From the NCBI GenBank assembly GCA_030426005.1, contig JAUHZM010000201.1, forward strand, positions 1 to 5,840: a DNA stretch of 5,840 bases, written 5' to 3'. Positions 1-5,840 of the stretch are shown in pieces (the stretch's first letter is position 1; every line of letters begins with the position of its first letter). This stretch comes from Gammaproteobacteria bacterium. GTDB lineage: Bacteria > Pseudomonadota > Gammaproteobacteria > Arenicellales > Arenicellaceae. Below the pieces are notes generated by a model that had not been told where the DNA came from, searched no databases, and worked only from the letters and a program-made list of their open reading frames with translations. Both the position numbers and the translations under genes were made by a program.

Positions 1-1000
1 GCGCTTTCATTGCCGAATCAACGAGTTTGCGACCACCTTCGTAGTCAATTAATTTGGCATTGCGGACATACCCTTCCGAGTCAATGTCGTATGAAACACG
101 TACATAGCCATCTGGCAGCGAATCACGATCATTCTGGCCCATGGCAAGTTGTGGTCTAACGACCAATTCTGGCTCACCGCCTTGTGTCGTCGGCGTAGCA
201 GATGCGAGCGCGATAACGTGTTGAGTAGCCTTCTTGGGCTTGCCAATCGCATGATATGCTTCAACCAACTTCCGGTGGACCGTACGTTCAAATTCACTGG
301 CCGGGGTAGTGGGATCTTCAAAAGTAGCAATGGTTTTCTTAAGAAAAGAGGTCATACCACGCGCATTGCCCATCAGCCTATCCATCTCCGCTAGCTGGTA
401 AGCCGCTTCCCCTGTTTTACTGGAAAACGGACCGTACATCCCATCATAGATGTCGTATGCATCCGTAAAGTATTCCGAGGCAGTCTGGAATTGGTTCTGA
501 CCAGCGAATGCGTCGCCTGCTTGCATATTCAATTTGGCGAGCATAGTTGAATCGCGTCCAAACACATCCTTTGCCAAGTCAAAAGAACGTTTGAAGTTGT
601 CTTCCGCCTGCTCAAATTTACCCATCAACGCTTGAGCGCTGCCAATGTCAATTAGCACTGTGATGAGTTTCTCTGAGTCTTCGCCAAAGGTTTGCGTATA
701 AATATCAAGTGCTTCATTTAACGGTGTGATCCCGTTAACATCTCCTAGCTGAACGAGGGCGTGACCCAGCTGCTCAGCCAGTTTTGCACGCTCAGGGCTG
801 CCTGCACTATACACGTTTTGCCCCATCGTGTAGGCCTGTTGAGCGTGAGTCATTGCTTCTTGCCATTGACCACTTTCGGACAAACGGTAGTAGTGGCCCT
901 GGTGCTTGAGAATTTGCTCTGGAGTGGCGCTGTCTTGCGCTACTGCGGATTGAATTCCAGCAATGAGTAACACTGAGCTTAAAATGTAGGTAATTTTCAT
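1..1000 (-). CDS. Secreted TPR protein with TonB-type C-terminal domain (3' end outside window)
   Basis: The frame is open from the ATG at 1000 to the left edge: 333 residues are visible and the C-terminus is missing. Residues 1-21 form a signal peptide (hydrophobic YILSSVLLIAG, then AVA before Gln22), so the mature protein is probably periplasmic. Residues about 34-210 are TPR-like helical pairs. A turn motif recurs every 42 residues (VYSAGS at 63, FGEDS at 105, FGRDS at 147, YGPFS at 189), the spacing of kinesin-light-chain-type TPRs. Residues about 280-333 match the start of a TonB C-terminal domain: a GYVRVSYDIDSEGYV strand pair, then an LVDSAMKA helix. The final Trp/Phe-Pro part would lie outside the window. 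There is no N-terminal anchor with a Pro-rich spacer, so this is not a classical TonB; such proteins are often auto-named energy transducer TonB. The role is unknown; protein-protein interaction in the periplasm is inferred. An AGGAAG Shine-Dalgarno sequence supports the start. Confidence 0.85.
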   Translation of the reverse strand, partial: MKITYILSSVLLIAGIQSAVAQDSATPEQILKHQGHYYRLSESGQWQEAMTHAQQAYTMGQNVYSAGSPERAKLAEQLGHALVQLGDVNGITPLNEALDIYTQTFGEDSEKLITVLIDIGSAQALMGKFEQAEDNFKRSFDLAKDVFGRDSTMLAKLNMQAGDAFAGQNQFQTASEYFTDAYDIYDGMYGPFSSKTGEAAYQLAEMDRLMGNARGMTSFLKKTIATFEDPTTPASEFERTVHRKLVEAYHAIGKPKKATQHVIALASATPTTQGGEPELVVRPQLAMGQNDRDSLPDGYVRVSYDIDSEGYVRNAKLIDYEGGRKLVDSAMKA

Positions 1001-1005
1001 TGTCG

Positions 1006-1011
1006 CTTCCT
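1006..1011 (-). promoter_or_regulatory. Shine-Dalgarno sequence of the TPR/TonB_C gene
   Basis: On the minus strand this reads AGGAAG, with its core AGGA 7 bases before the ATG at 1000. It is the clearest ribosome binding site in the window. It fixes the start in front of a well-formed signal peptide. Confidence 0.7.
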
Positions 1012-1052
1012 AGTACTAGAACTGATGGTGCTTCTAATAAGCGGATGACGGT

Positions 1053-1316
1053 CTAATGCGAACAAACGGGGCAATGCTGTGTGCCATAGCATGCAGTGAA
1101 TCGTCCCAATGCGTAGTTAGTTCGCCGAGTCGCTGAGTTTGAGAGAGCTGGTAAGAACTTGTAATGAAATCGAAGACAATCATCACACCACAGCACGCCT
1201 TTGTGCTGAAAATAGCTCACTGAATTATATTTGGACAGCTTTTGATTCGCACAGCGCAGGCAGCCTGAGTGGAAGCTAAAACCTGAACTCGCGGGAACCC
1301 AATAACCGCTTATCAA
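1053..1316 (-). CDS. Possible small CxxC-rich protein (87 aa), putative zinc-ribbon-like, unrecognised
   Basis: An open frame from a TTG at 1316 to a TAG at 1053-1055 encodes 87 residues. I do not recognise the family. It has seven cysteines: three CxxC pairs (GCLRC at 18-22, WCDDC at 43-47, HCPVC at 81-85) plus Cys76, with His16, His38, His51, His81 and His87 nearby. This is much more ordered than expected from a chance frame and suggests a zinc-binding or redox fold. Codon choice is not obviously odd. Against it: the start would be TTG with no Shine-Dalgarno sequence, and an in-frame TAG lies only 12 bases upstream, so no longer start exists. A TATAAT box at 1338-1343 would place a transcript start about 15 bases before the TTG, giving a short leader. 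The frame ends 52 bases before the TPR gene on the same strand, so the two could be co-transcribed. It may also be a remnant of a longer gene. Confidence 0.4.
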   Translation of the reverse strand: MISGYWVPASSGFSFHSGCLRCANQKLSKYNSVSYFQHKGVLWCDDCLRFHYKFLPALSNSATRRTNYALGRFTACYGTQHCPVCSH

Positions 1317-1332
1317 GAAATCTGTACGCTAG

Positions 1333-1356
1333 ACAATATTATAAAATTGTAACAAT
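1333..1356. promoter_or_regulatory. Near-palindrome with alternating ACAAT/ATTGT arms, candidate operator
   Basis: ACAATATTATAAAATTGT (1333-1350) is an 18-base inverted repeat with one mismatched pair. A further ACAAT at 1352-1356 pairs with the ATTGT at 1346-1350 across one base. The -10 box lies inside the palindrome, so a dimeric regulator bound here would block it. AT-rich palindromes also arise by chance, so this is only a candidate. Confidence 0.3.
1338..1343 (-). promoter_or_regulatory. Candidate -10 box (TATAAT) for the leftward transcription unit
   Basis: The minus strand reads TATAAT, a perfect sigma-70 -10 hexamer, in an AT-rich stretch. No good -35 hexamer is present at 16-18 bases (sequences near ACGTGA or CGTGAC), so activity would need an activator or is weak. 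It would drive the small CxxC frame (start 1316) and the TPR/TonB_C gene (start 1000, leader about 330 bases). Confidence 0.35.
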
Positions 1357-1482
1357 CAAGTCACGTGCCTATGGGTTATTACGTTAATATATTTATGGAA
1401 TATCGCTGAAATTTTAAAGACTTGAGTAGTCGTTGGCATCTAAACTCGCACTCGGACTGCCGCCAGATTACCCCAATACTGT

Positions 1483-1508
1483 ACACCGCAATCACGTACT
1501 TGCGGTGT
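1483..1508 (-). terminator. 9-bp perfect hairpin after the lipoprotein gene, without U-tract
   Basis: ACACCGCAA (1483-1491) and TTGCGGTGT (1500-1508) are exact reverse complements around an 8-base loop. The hairpin begins 16 bases after the stop codon at 1525-1527. No run of T follows on either strand, so it is not a standard intrinsic terminator. It may protect the 3' end of the operon transcript, or act as a REP-like or protein-binding site. Confidence 0.4.
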
Positions 1509-1524
1509 CAGAGCAAGGTTCATG

Positions 1525-3870
1525 CTATTTCTGGTCCGCTTGGTCCGCATTTCTTTGTTCTTCAATAGCCGTGCCGTGTAGGCCTTTGCGCAACTCTATC
1601 GTTGCCGGAGACAGGCATACTTCGTCGGAACACGCCTGAACTTTGAGTTGAAGCTCGGCGATACTGCACTCTGGACGGGTGCGTAGTAGTGTTGCGTTAA
1701 TGGAGACATCACCATCGAAGACCATGAGCGGATCTTTCTGGAAACCCAGTTCGACTTTCTTGGCAGCCGGAAACTGGACTGAATCAACCGTAACACAACT
1801 GTCGTCAGCTGCACTCAATGTGGTCGGGATGAGGTATTGATTTAATACTTTGTCGGCATTGATATGCCAGCCTTTCTGTACGGATACCGTGACCGACACA
1901 GTGTCTTTAGTTAGCCTGGAAGAAGTGCGAATTTTACCGCGCGCAGCATAATGTGGTTCTTGCGCTTCTCCTTCAGTAAGCATGCTCGCCGCCAGTAACA
2001 GTCCACTGGCAGATTCAGGAGCCGCAAGCGCTTGGGTGGAAAAGTGCGCTATCACAGCGCGAGCTTGATCGCGGTATTTGATGTCTCCTGTGCGGTGAAA
2101 GAGGCGCGCCAGATTCTGCGCTGCCACGGAGTTGCCTGAGTACATGGCGTCATCTCTTGCGGTGATGATTGGCACGACCAATCCACGCTGTAAATGCTTG
2201 TTGCTTATTAGAAAGGCGCCAGTGGTGTCATCAAGGAAGTCTCTGAGCATGCGCTCAGTCAAGACCTCAGCGCGGCTCAACCAAGTGTCATCACCAGTTG
2301 AATCGAAGACATCGAGGTAGGCACGTATAATATTGCTGTAATCGTCTAGCGCGGCATCAATTCGCTGTTCAGAGGTACGGATGCGTGCTAGTCCGTCTTT
2401 TGTGGAGTACGAATTGCGCCATAATTGATCGGCTACTTGTAACGCGATTTCTTGATAACGTGGCTCATTAGTCGCTTCGAAGCCACTGATTAAAGCGGAA
2501 ATTGCTAAGCCATTCCAGGCAGTAATCACTTTGCGGTCGACTGCTGGTGGCGTTCTTTGTTGCCGTAACTTTGCTAACTTTTTGAGTAACTGGTCTACTG
2601 ACTCACCAGTTTGTCGTTCAACATCAGAACGGCGCCAAAGAACATTATTTTCCTCAAAGTTTCCTTGCGATGTTATACCTAAAATAGCCTCTGCGGTGCT
2701 GAATTCAGATGGCGACAACTCCGACTCTAGTTCGTCATAGGACCAGATATAAAACTTACCTTCGCCACCATCGCTTTCGGCATCCGTGGCGGAAAAAAAA
2801 CCGCCAGTGTCACTGTCTCGTTGCGTGAGTAAAAAGTCGAAGGTGTGTTTCGCCACCTGCGCGAACCGTGGGTTCTGAGTGAATTGGTATGCTTGAGAGT
2901 AGACTTGCGCCAACTGAGCCTGGTTGTAGAGCATTTTTTCAAAATGCGGTATGCGCCACTCAGCGTCCACGCTATAGCGATGGAAGCCACCACCGACATG
3001 GTCATGTAAGCCACTGTCAGCGAGCGTCTCTAAGCGCTTAGTCAGACGCTGAAGCAAATCTTCGTCCGCGTGTCGAATGCTTTGTTGTTGTAGGAACAGC
3101 ATTTCTGGTTCGCGCGGAAAACCTGGTTCGTTGTAGCGTGGTGCAGCGAAAAGTTTGCTGGCTATTCGATCACGTGCATTTTCTATCGCTTTCGGGTCTA
3201 CGGTGCTCGCCGTTTTGGCCACCGCGCTTAGTTTACCCATCTCAGTTTTGAGTCTATTTGCTTGCTCAAGGATGGCAGGTCGTCGTTCGACCCAGGTTGA
3301 ACTAATTTTTTCGAGTAGTGTGAGAAATTGTTCGGGGGGGAAATAGGTACCGCCAAAGAACGGTTCTGCTTCCGGCGTTAGTACCGCGGTTAATGGCCAG
3401 CCGACTTTGCCGGATAGCATTTGCACCGCAGTAAGATACGTTTCGTCAATATCTGGGTGTTCTTCGCGGTCGACTTTGATGGCAACGAAGTGCTGATTTA
3501 TAAACTCTGCGATCTGTGCGTCTTCAAAGCTCTCTCGCTCCATGACATGACACCAGTGACAGGTCGAGTAGCCAACTGACAATAGGATTGGCTTATCTTC
3601 TAGTTTAGCCTGCGCGAACGCTTCTGGTGCCCAGGCCTGCCAGTCAACCGGGTTGTGTGCATGTTGTAACAAGTAAGGCGAAGTCTCGTGAATCAGGTTA
3701 TTGATATATATCGGTTCACCATTTGAATCTAAGTGGCGTGTTCGGATTGGGTATGTGCCTTTTTTGTTCAGATACACTGATTGGGCCTTGTCTTGATCTG
3801 AGCTGCAGCCCGTGACCAGCATGAGTGCGCTGATCAAAGCCACTAGATATAGAGTTTTAAAGCGTCGCAT
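1525..3870 (-). CDS. Envelope lipoprotein: DUF255/YyaL thioredoxin domain fused to a DsbD-alpha-like domain
   Basis: This 781-residue protein is probably a thiol-redox lipoprotein. Residues 1-22 are a lipoprotein signal with lipobox VTGC. Ser at +2 and +3, with no Asp, suggests outer-membrane sorting. Residues about 55-215 are the DUF255 (YyaL/SSP411, SPATA20-like) thioredoxin fold: SPYLLQHAHNPVDW, CHWC (Cys104, Cys107), FVAIKVDREEHPDID, GWPL, FFGGTYFPP. Residues about 225-635 are the alpha/alpha-barrel-like part of the family (DHVGGGFHRYS, WRIPHFEKMLYNQAQL, ITAWNGLAISAL). Residues about 640-765 are extra to the usual family length of about 670-690. They resemble the N-terminal domain of DsbD (KGWHINAD, QKDPLMVFDGD, and QACSDEVCLSP with Cys747 and Cys752). 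No cysteine occurs between 108 and 691. The start overlaps the upstream glycosyltransferase by 14 bases with no clear Shine-Dalgarno sequence, so translation is probably coupled. Domain calls for the first two parts are firm; the DsbD-alpha call is by motif pattern, and the substrate is unknown. Confidence 0.92.
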   Translation of the reverse strand: MRRFKTLYLVALISALMLVTGCSSDQDKAQSVYLNKKGTYPIRTRHLDSNGEPIYINNLIHETSPYLLQHAHNPVDWQAWAPEAFAQAKLEDKPILLSVGYSTCHWCHVMERESFEDAQIAEFINQHFVAIKVDREEHPDIDETYLTAVQMLSGKVGWPLTAVLTPEAEPFFGGTYFPPEQFLTLLEKISSTWVERRPAILEQANRLKTEMGKLSAVAKTASTVDPKAIENARDRIASKLFAAPRYNEPGFPREPEMLFLQQQSIRHADEDLLQRLTKRLETLADSGLHDHVGGGFHRYSVDAEWRIPHFEKMLYNQAQLAQVYSQAYQFTQNPRFAQVAKHTFDFLLTQRDSDTGGFFSATDAESDGGEGKFYIWSYDELESELSPSEFSTAEAILGITSQGNFEENNVLWRRSDVERQTGESVDQLLKKLAKLRQQRTPPAVDRKVITAWNGLAISALISGFEATNEPRYQEIALQVADQLWRNSYSTKDGLARIRTSEQRIDAALDDYSNIIRAYLDVFDSTGDDTWLSRAEVLTERMLRDFLDDTTGAFLISNKHLQRGLVVPIITARDDAMYSGNSVAAQNLARLFHRTGDIKYRDQARAVIAHFSTQALAAPESASGLLLAASMLTEGEAQEPHYAARGKIRTSSRLTKDTVSVTVSVQKGWHINADKVLNQYLIPTTLSAADDSCVTVDSVQFPAAKKVELGFQKDPLMVFDGDVSINATLLRTRPECSIAELQLKVQACSDEVCLSPATIELRKGLHGTAIEEQRNADQADQK
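1531..1548 (-). repeat. Tandem 9-bp duplication encoding ADQ-ADQ
   Basis: CTGGTCCGC and TTGGTCCGC stand side by side (one mismatch) at the very 3' end of the lipoprotein gene and encode two copies of Ala-Asp-Gln just before the terminal Lys. This lies in a charged tail after the last recognisable domain and is probably a harmless slippage product. Confidence 0.6.
2787..2806 (-). repeat. T8 run in the loop of a 6-bp GC-rich inverted repeat, inside the lipoprotein gene
   Basis: On the coding strand TGGCGG, eight T and CCGCCA form a perfect 6-bp stem with the homopolymer as loop. It encodes the conserved GGFFSATDA stretch of the DUF255 family (Gly356 onward). The frame is intact here. Runs like this are prone to length change or polymerase slippage, which would truncate the protein before its C-terminal domain. 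Confidence 0.55.
3334..3340 (-). repeat. C7 run inside the lipoprotein gene
   Basis: Seven C on the coding strand (TTC CCC CCC GAA) encode Phe-Pro-Pro-Glu at about residues 177-180, at the end of the conserved FFGGTYFPP motif. It is a second possible slippage site in the same gene; the frame is intact as given. Confidence 0.5.
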
Positions 3871-5011
3871 AAATTTTTAGAGTTTGTTCGTTAGTACGCT
3901 GCCAAGAGAAATTGCTCGCTCGCTGAAGCGCTTGTTGTGAAACTAAGTTACGAGCTTGCTGATCTGAAATTAGACACACCATGGCGTCGACTATTTGTTG
4001 AAGGTCTGTTGGTACGACTTTTAATGCTGCTGTATCTGCTACTTCTGACAGAGCACCTTGGTTCGAAGTGATGCATGCACAGCCACTTTGCATTGCTTCG
4101 AGCAACGGTAAGCCAAACCCCTCATAGAGTGACGGATAGATAAAAATTCGTGCACCCGAGTAAATGTATGGAAGGTCATCTTGGCTTACGTAGCCCAAAT
4201 ATCGGATATTCGTCGATTCTGTTTGCAGTGTGTTGATCTGCTTTTTCAACTTGTCAGATAACCACCCGGGCGCTCCTACTAATACAAGAGGACATTGGCT
4301 CTGCAGGTCTTTGGGTAGTTTGAGGTAGGCATCAATAACGCGTTGCAGGTTTTTACGGGGTTCAAACGTGGCCACACTTAACATGTAGTGACCATGTTCT
4401 AAGGCGTAGCGGCCGAGTACTGCGCTAGTCTGACTAGGTTCCCGAGTCTGGAACGCGGAATCCGCTGCCAGCTCGGTGACTTGTACTCGGTCTGCACTCA
4501 CGCTGTAGTGACCAACTAGTTCATTACGTATCGCGTTGCTTATTGTGATAATTTTATTGTTTTGCCGTGTGAGTTCGTCGAAATATCGGTGTAAATACAA
4601 GGTGCGGTGTCGGGGGTGACACTCGGGATGCGTTATGTGCGATAAATCATACACAGTGGTTACTGGTGCACTGGGGTTGGCATAGTTGATGTCGTGCTCA
4701 AAAAAATTGGTATCCGCGTTTGCCTGTAGAATTTTCGTGAAGCGTCGGCGATCAAGCTGGCGATACAGCTCTCTCGAATACGGAATTGCACCGAGCAGAG
4801 TTCTGGTTCGAGCAGACGTGTCCGTGTTAGGGTTTTCCAATGAATTTTCAATTTCCTCGATTAGCTCGGCGTTCGAGAGCAATGTATGGTTGATCACGGC
4901 GAACACGGGTTTTCGCAGTAAGTATTGACCACGAATAAGTTCCAGCGCGTATCGACCAATCCCGGTTACTGGAGGGCGGATTCCACCAAGGTTATAGATT
5001 GCCTGGCGCAT
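3857..5011 (-). CDS. GT4-family glycosyltransferase (MtfB/WbaZ-like)
   Basis: A 384-residue GT-B-fold glycosyltransferase that should transfer a sugar, often mannose in this subfamily, from a nucleotide donor during surface polysaccharide assembly. It is probably cytoplasmic or peripheral to the inner membrane. N-terminal domain: GIGRYALEL at 17-25 (acceptor-side loop) and VYDLSHITHPECH at 120-132. C-terminal donor domain: LSVATFEPRKNL at 211-222, VLVGAPGW at 243-250 and SLYEGFGLPLLEAM at 294-307, which carries the EX7E pair Glu297/Glu305. The length is normal for the family. The frame is open up to 5158, but the ATG at 5011 is chosen: it gives the usual GT4 beginning and starts one base after the preceding glycosyltransferase stops, whereas the longer version adds 49 family-unlike residues overlapping that gene. 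The 3' end overlaps the lipoprotein start by 14 bases. The exact donor and acceptor cannot be read from the sequence. Confidence 0.92.
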   Translation of the reverse strand: MRQAIYNLGGIRPPVTGIGRYALELIRGQYLLRKPVFAVINHTLLSNAELIEEIENSLENPNTDTSARTRTLLGAIPYSRELYRQLDRRRFTKILQANADTNFFEHDINYANPSAPVTTVYDLSHITHPECHPRHRTLYLHRYFDELTRQNNKIITISNAIRNELVGHYSVSADRVQVTELAADSAFQTREPSQTSAVLGRYALEHGHYMLSVATFEPRKNLQRVIDAYLKLPKDLQSQCPLVLVGAPGWLSDKLKKQINTLQTESTNIRYLGYVSQDDLPYIYSGARIFIYPSLYEGFGLPLLEAMQSGCACITSNQGALSEVADTAALKVVPTDLQQIVDAMVCLISDQQARNLVSQQALQRASNFSWQRTNEQTLKIYATL

Positions 5012-5012
5012 A

Positions 5013-5840
5013 TTATCGGATGTCCGCAACTTCCATATACAAGTCGGTGAGCTCCTGGATAAACTTCTCTTCACTGAACTCTGCTTTAAATCTTGCCAAA
5101 CCATTTTCGCCCAACTTGCATGCCAGATCCGGTCGTGACATGAGGTAATCCATAGCATGGGTTAACTGTTCAACCGAACCTGGTTCAACGGTAATTGCTT
5201 CTTTATTATGACGAGCAACCCAGGGTACAGATGATGGGAGTCGTGTGTTGATTACTGGTTTGGCGAGTCTCATCGCTTCTAATTGCACCAACGCAAACGC
5301 CTCATTTTCCATTACTGAGGGAACAATCAGGCCTCGGCATCGCCGAATCTCTTGTAGGACGTCGTCGTCTGATGCTTGGGTAACGAAGGTGATCCTATCT
5401 TCGGTGTGGAGCGACCTTGCCAGTTGGCGATGCCTCTCTAGTAGTGGACCAGACCCAACAATTCTGAGTGTGACGTGTGGCTGCAATTGACTTACCGCCT
5501 TTATGGCGACATCAATGCCCTTATACGAGACGTGGCGGCCAACAAGTAGGAATGACTCACCAGTGGACTCGGTGTCGAGAATCCAGTCTGCGTGAACAGG
5601 AAGACCATAGGCGATTACATGAACCTTCCGCTTAAAAAGACGCAAAGAGCGAGACTGACTAATCATGACAGGAGACGTGACCACGATGGCTTTGGCACGC
5701 CAAAACAGCAGCAAGGAAAACGGCGCTACTAACCACTTCAATCTCTTCTGCGCGACAATTCGAGAATGCCAGTGCACCACAATAGGGGGCATACGCCATG
5801 CCAGCAGTAATGAAAAATCGACAAGAGGGAAAGGGTAGTG
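5013..5840 (-). CDS. GT4-family glycosyltransferase (5' end outside window)
   Basis: The last 275 residues of a GT4 glycosyltransferase are visible; the frame is open to the right edge. An ATG at 5792 exists, but family-like sequence continues upstream of it (HYPFPLVDFSLLLAW), so the true start lies outside the window. Visible numbering counts from the edge. IVVHWHSRIV at 20-29 is the N-terminal-domain loop typical of GT4 enzymes, and IVVTSPVMISQS lies at 52-63. The donor domain has LLVGRHVSYKGID at 98-110, LRIVGSGP at 125-132 and PSVMENEAFALVQLEAM at 174-190, with the EX7E pair Glu180/Glu188. The usual Gly after EAF is Ala here. The PVINTRLPSSVPWV stretch is typical of enzymes that act on lipid-linked or O-antigen/exopolysaccharide glycans. 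It ends with TAA at 5013-5015, one base before the next glycosyltransferase, so the two are almost certainly co-transcribed and likely add successive sugars. The sugar specificity is unknown. Confidence 0.92.
   Translation of the reverse strand, partial: HYPFPLVDFSLLLAWRMPPIVVHWHSRIVAQKRLKWLVAPFSLLLFWRAKAIVVTSPVMISQSRSLRLFKRKVHVIAYGLPVHADWILDTESTGESFLLVGRHVSYKGIDVAIKAVSQLQPHVTLRIVGSGPLLERHRQLARSLHTEDRITFVTQASDDDVLQEIRRCRGLIVPSVMENEAFALVQLEAMRLAKPVINTRLPSSVPWVARHNKEAITVEPGSVEQLTHAMDYLMSRPDLACKLGENGLARFKAEFSEEKFIQELTDLYMEVADIR

Larger units (their letters stand above)
1001..1524. other. 524-bp region without a firmly assigned gene
   Basis: This gap lies between the stop of the DUF255 lipoprotein and the start of the TPR gene. 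Contents from high to low coordinate: a 9-bp perfect hairpin (1483-1508), an AT-rich stretch (about 1321-1430) with a TATAAT box in a near-palindrome (1333-1356), and a Cys-rich open frame (1053-1316). The last 52 bases hold the ribosome binding site of the TPR gene. I saw no tRNA cloverleaf, no riboswitch I can name and no transposon ends. The gap contrasts with the overlapping genes to its right and suggests that a new transcription unit begins here. Confidence 0.6.

Noticed and set aside
149..394. Plus-strand open frame of 81 codons
   Set aside because: It is opposite the TPR/TonB_C gene, whose own translation shows clear domains; the antisense product is featureless.
1040..1140. Possible integron attC-like site (imperfect inverted repeats with TAATGCGAAC and GTTAGTTCGC)
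   Set aside because: The core 7-base boxes and paired inner arms required for attC are not present, and the surrounding genes do not look like cassettes.
1483..1508. CRISPR repeat
   Set aside because: The palindromic element occurs only once in the window with no spacer-repeat periodicity.
1433..1639. Plus-strand open frame of 68 codons starting with TTG
   Set aside because: It lies largely over the 3' end of the lipoprotein gene and the hairpin, with no ribosome site and no recognisable domain.
4686..4928. Plus-strand open frame of 80 codons
   Set aside because: It is antisense to a well-supported glycosyltransferase and has low-complexity, Ser-rich content typical of shadow frames.
5012..5158. 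Extending the second glycosyltransferase upstream to an ATG at 5158 (433 residues)
   Set aside because: The extra 49 residues overlap the preceding glycosyltransferase in another frame and do not look like a GT4 N-terminus, while the ATG at 5011 gives a typical start one base after the previous stop.
5013..5792. Taking the ATG at 5792 as the start of the first glycosyltransferase
   Set aside because: The frame stays open and family-like to the right edge, and a start there would remove most of the N-terminal domain.

Overview
The window looks like chromosomal DNA from a Gram-negative bacterium, most likely a gammaproteobacterium with mid-range GC. The evidence is a lipobox lipoprotein, a secreted protein ending in a TonB-type C-terminal fold, and two GT4 glycosyltransferases of the kind that build surface polysaccharide. 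No genus can be named from the sequence alone. All supported genes lie on the minus strand, so the text below runs in transcription order, from high to low coordinates.

Right part (5840 to 1525): a tight run of three genes, probably one operon. The first is a GT4 glycosyltransferase whose 5' end lies outside the window. One base after its stop codon begins a second, complete GT4 glycosyltransferase (MtfB/WbaZ-like, 384 residues after correcting the start). The last codons of that gene overlap by 14 bases the start of a 781-residue lipoprotein. The lipoprotein carries a DUF255/YyaL-type thioredoxin domain (CHWC), a long six-hairpin alpha/alpha-barrel-like region, and an unusual extra C-terminal domain that resembles the N-terminal (alpha) domain of DsbD. 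Its seven cysteines are confined to the lipid anchor, the CHWC site and the C-terminal domain. This suggests a self-contained thiol relay at the cell envelope, co-transcribed with glycan-assembly genes.

Middle (1524 to 1001): 524 bases with no confidently assigned gene. It holds a 9-bp perfect hairpin just after the lipoprotein stop, an AT-rich stretch with a TATAAT box inside a near-palindrome, and a small minus-strand frame (1316 to 1053) encoding a cysteine-rich 87-residue peptide with three CxxC motifs. This peptide is the least explained item in the window.

Left part (1000 to 1): a secreted TPR protein with a signal peptide, four repeat units in an exact 42-residue register, and the beginning of a TonB C-terminal domain. 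It runs off the left edge. It has a good Shine-Dalgarno sequence and is probably transcribed from the middle region.

No tRNA, rRNA, CRISPR array, insertion sequence or integron site was recognised. The best candidates for something undescribed are the DUF255-DsbD-alpha fusion lipoprotein in a glycosyltransferase operon and the small CxxC-rich frame.
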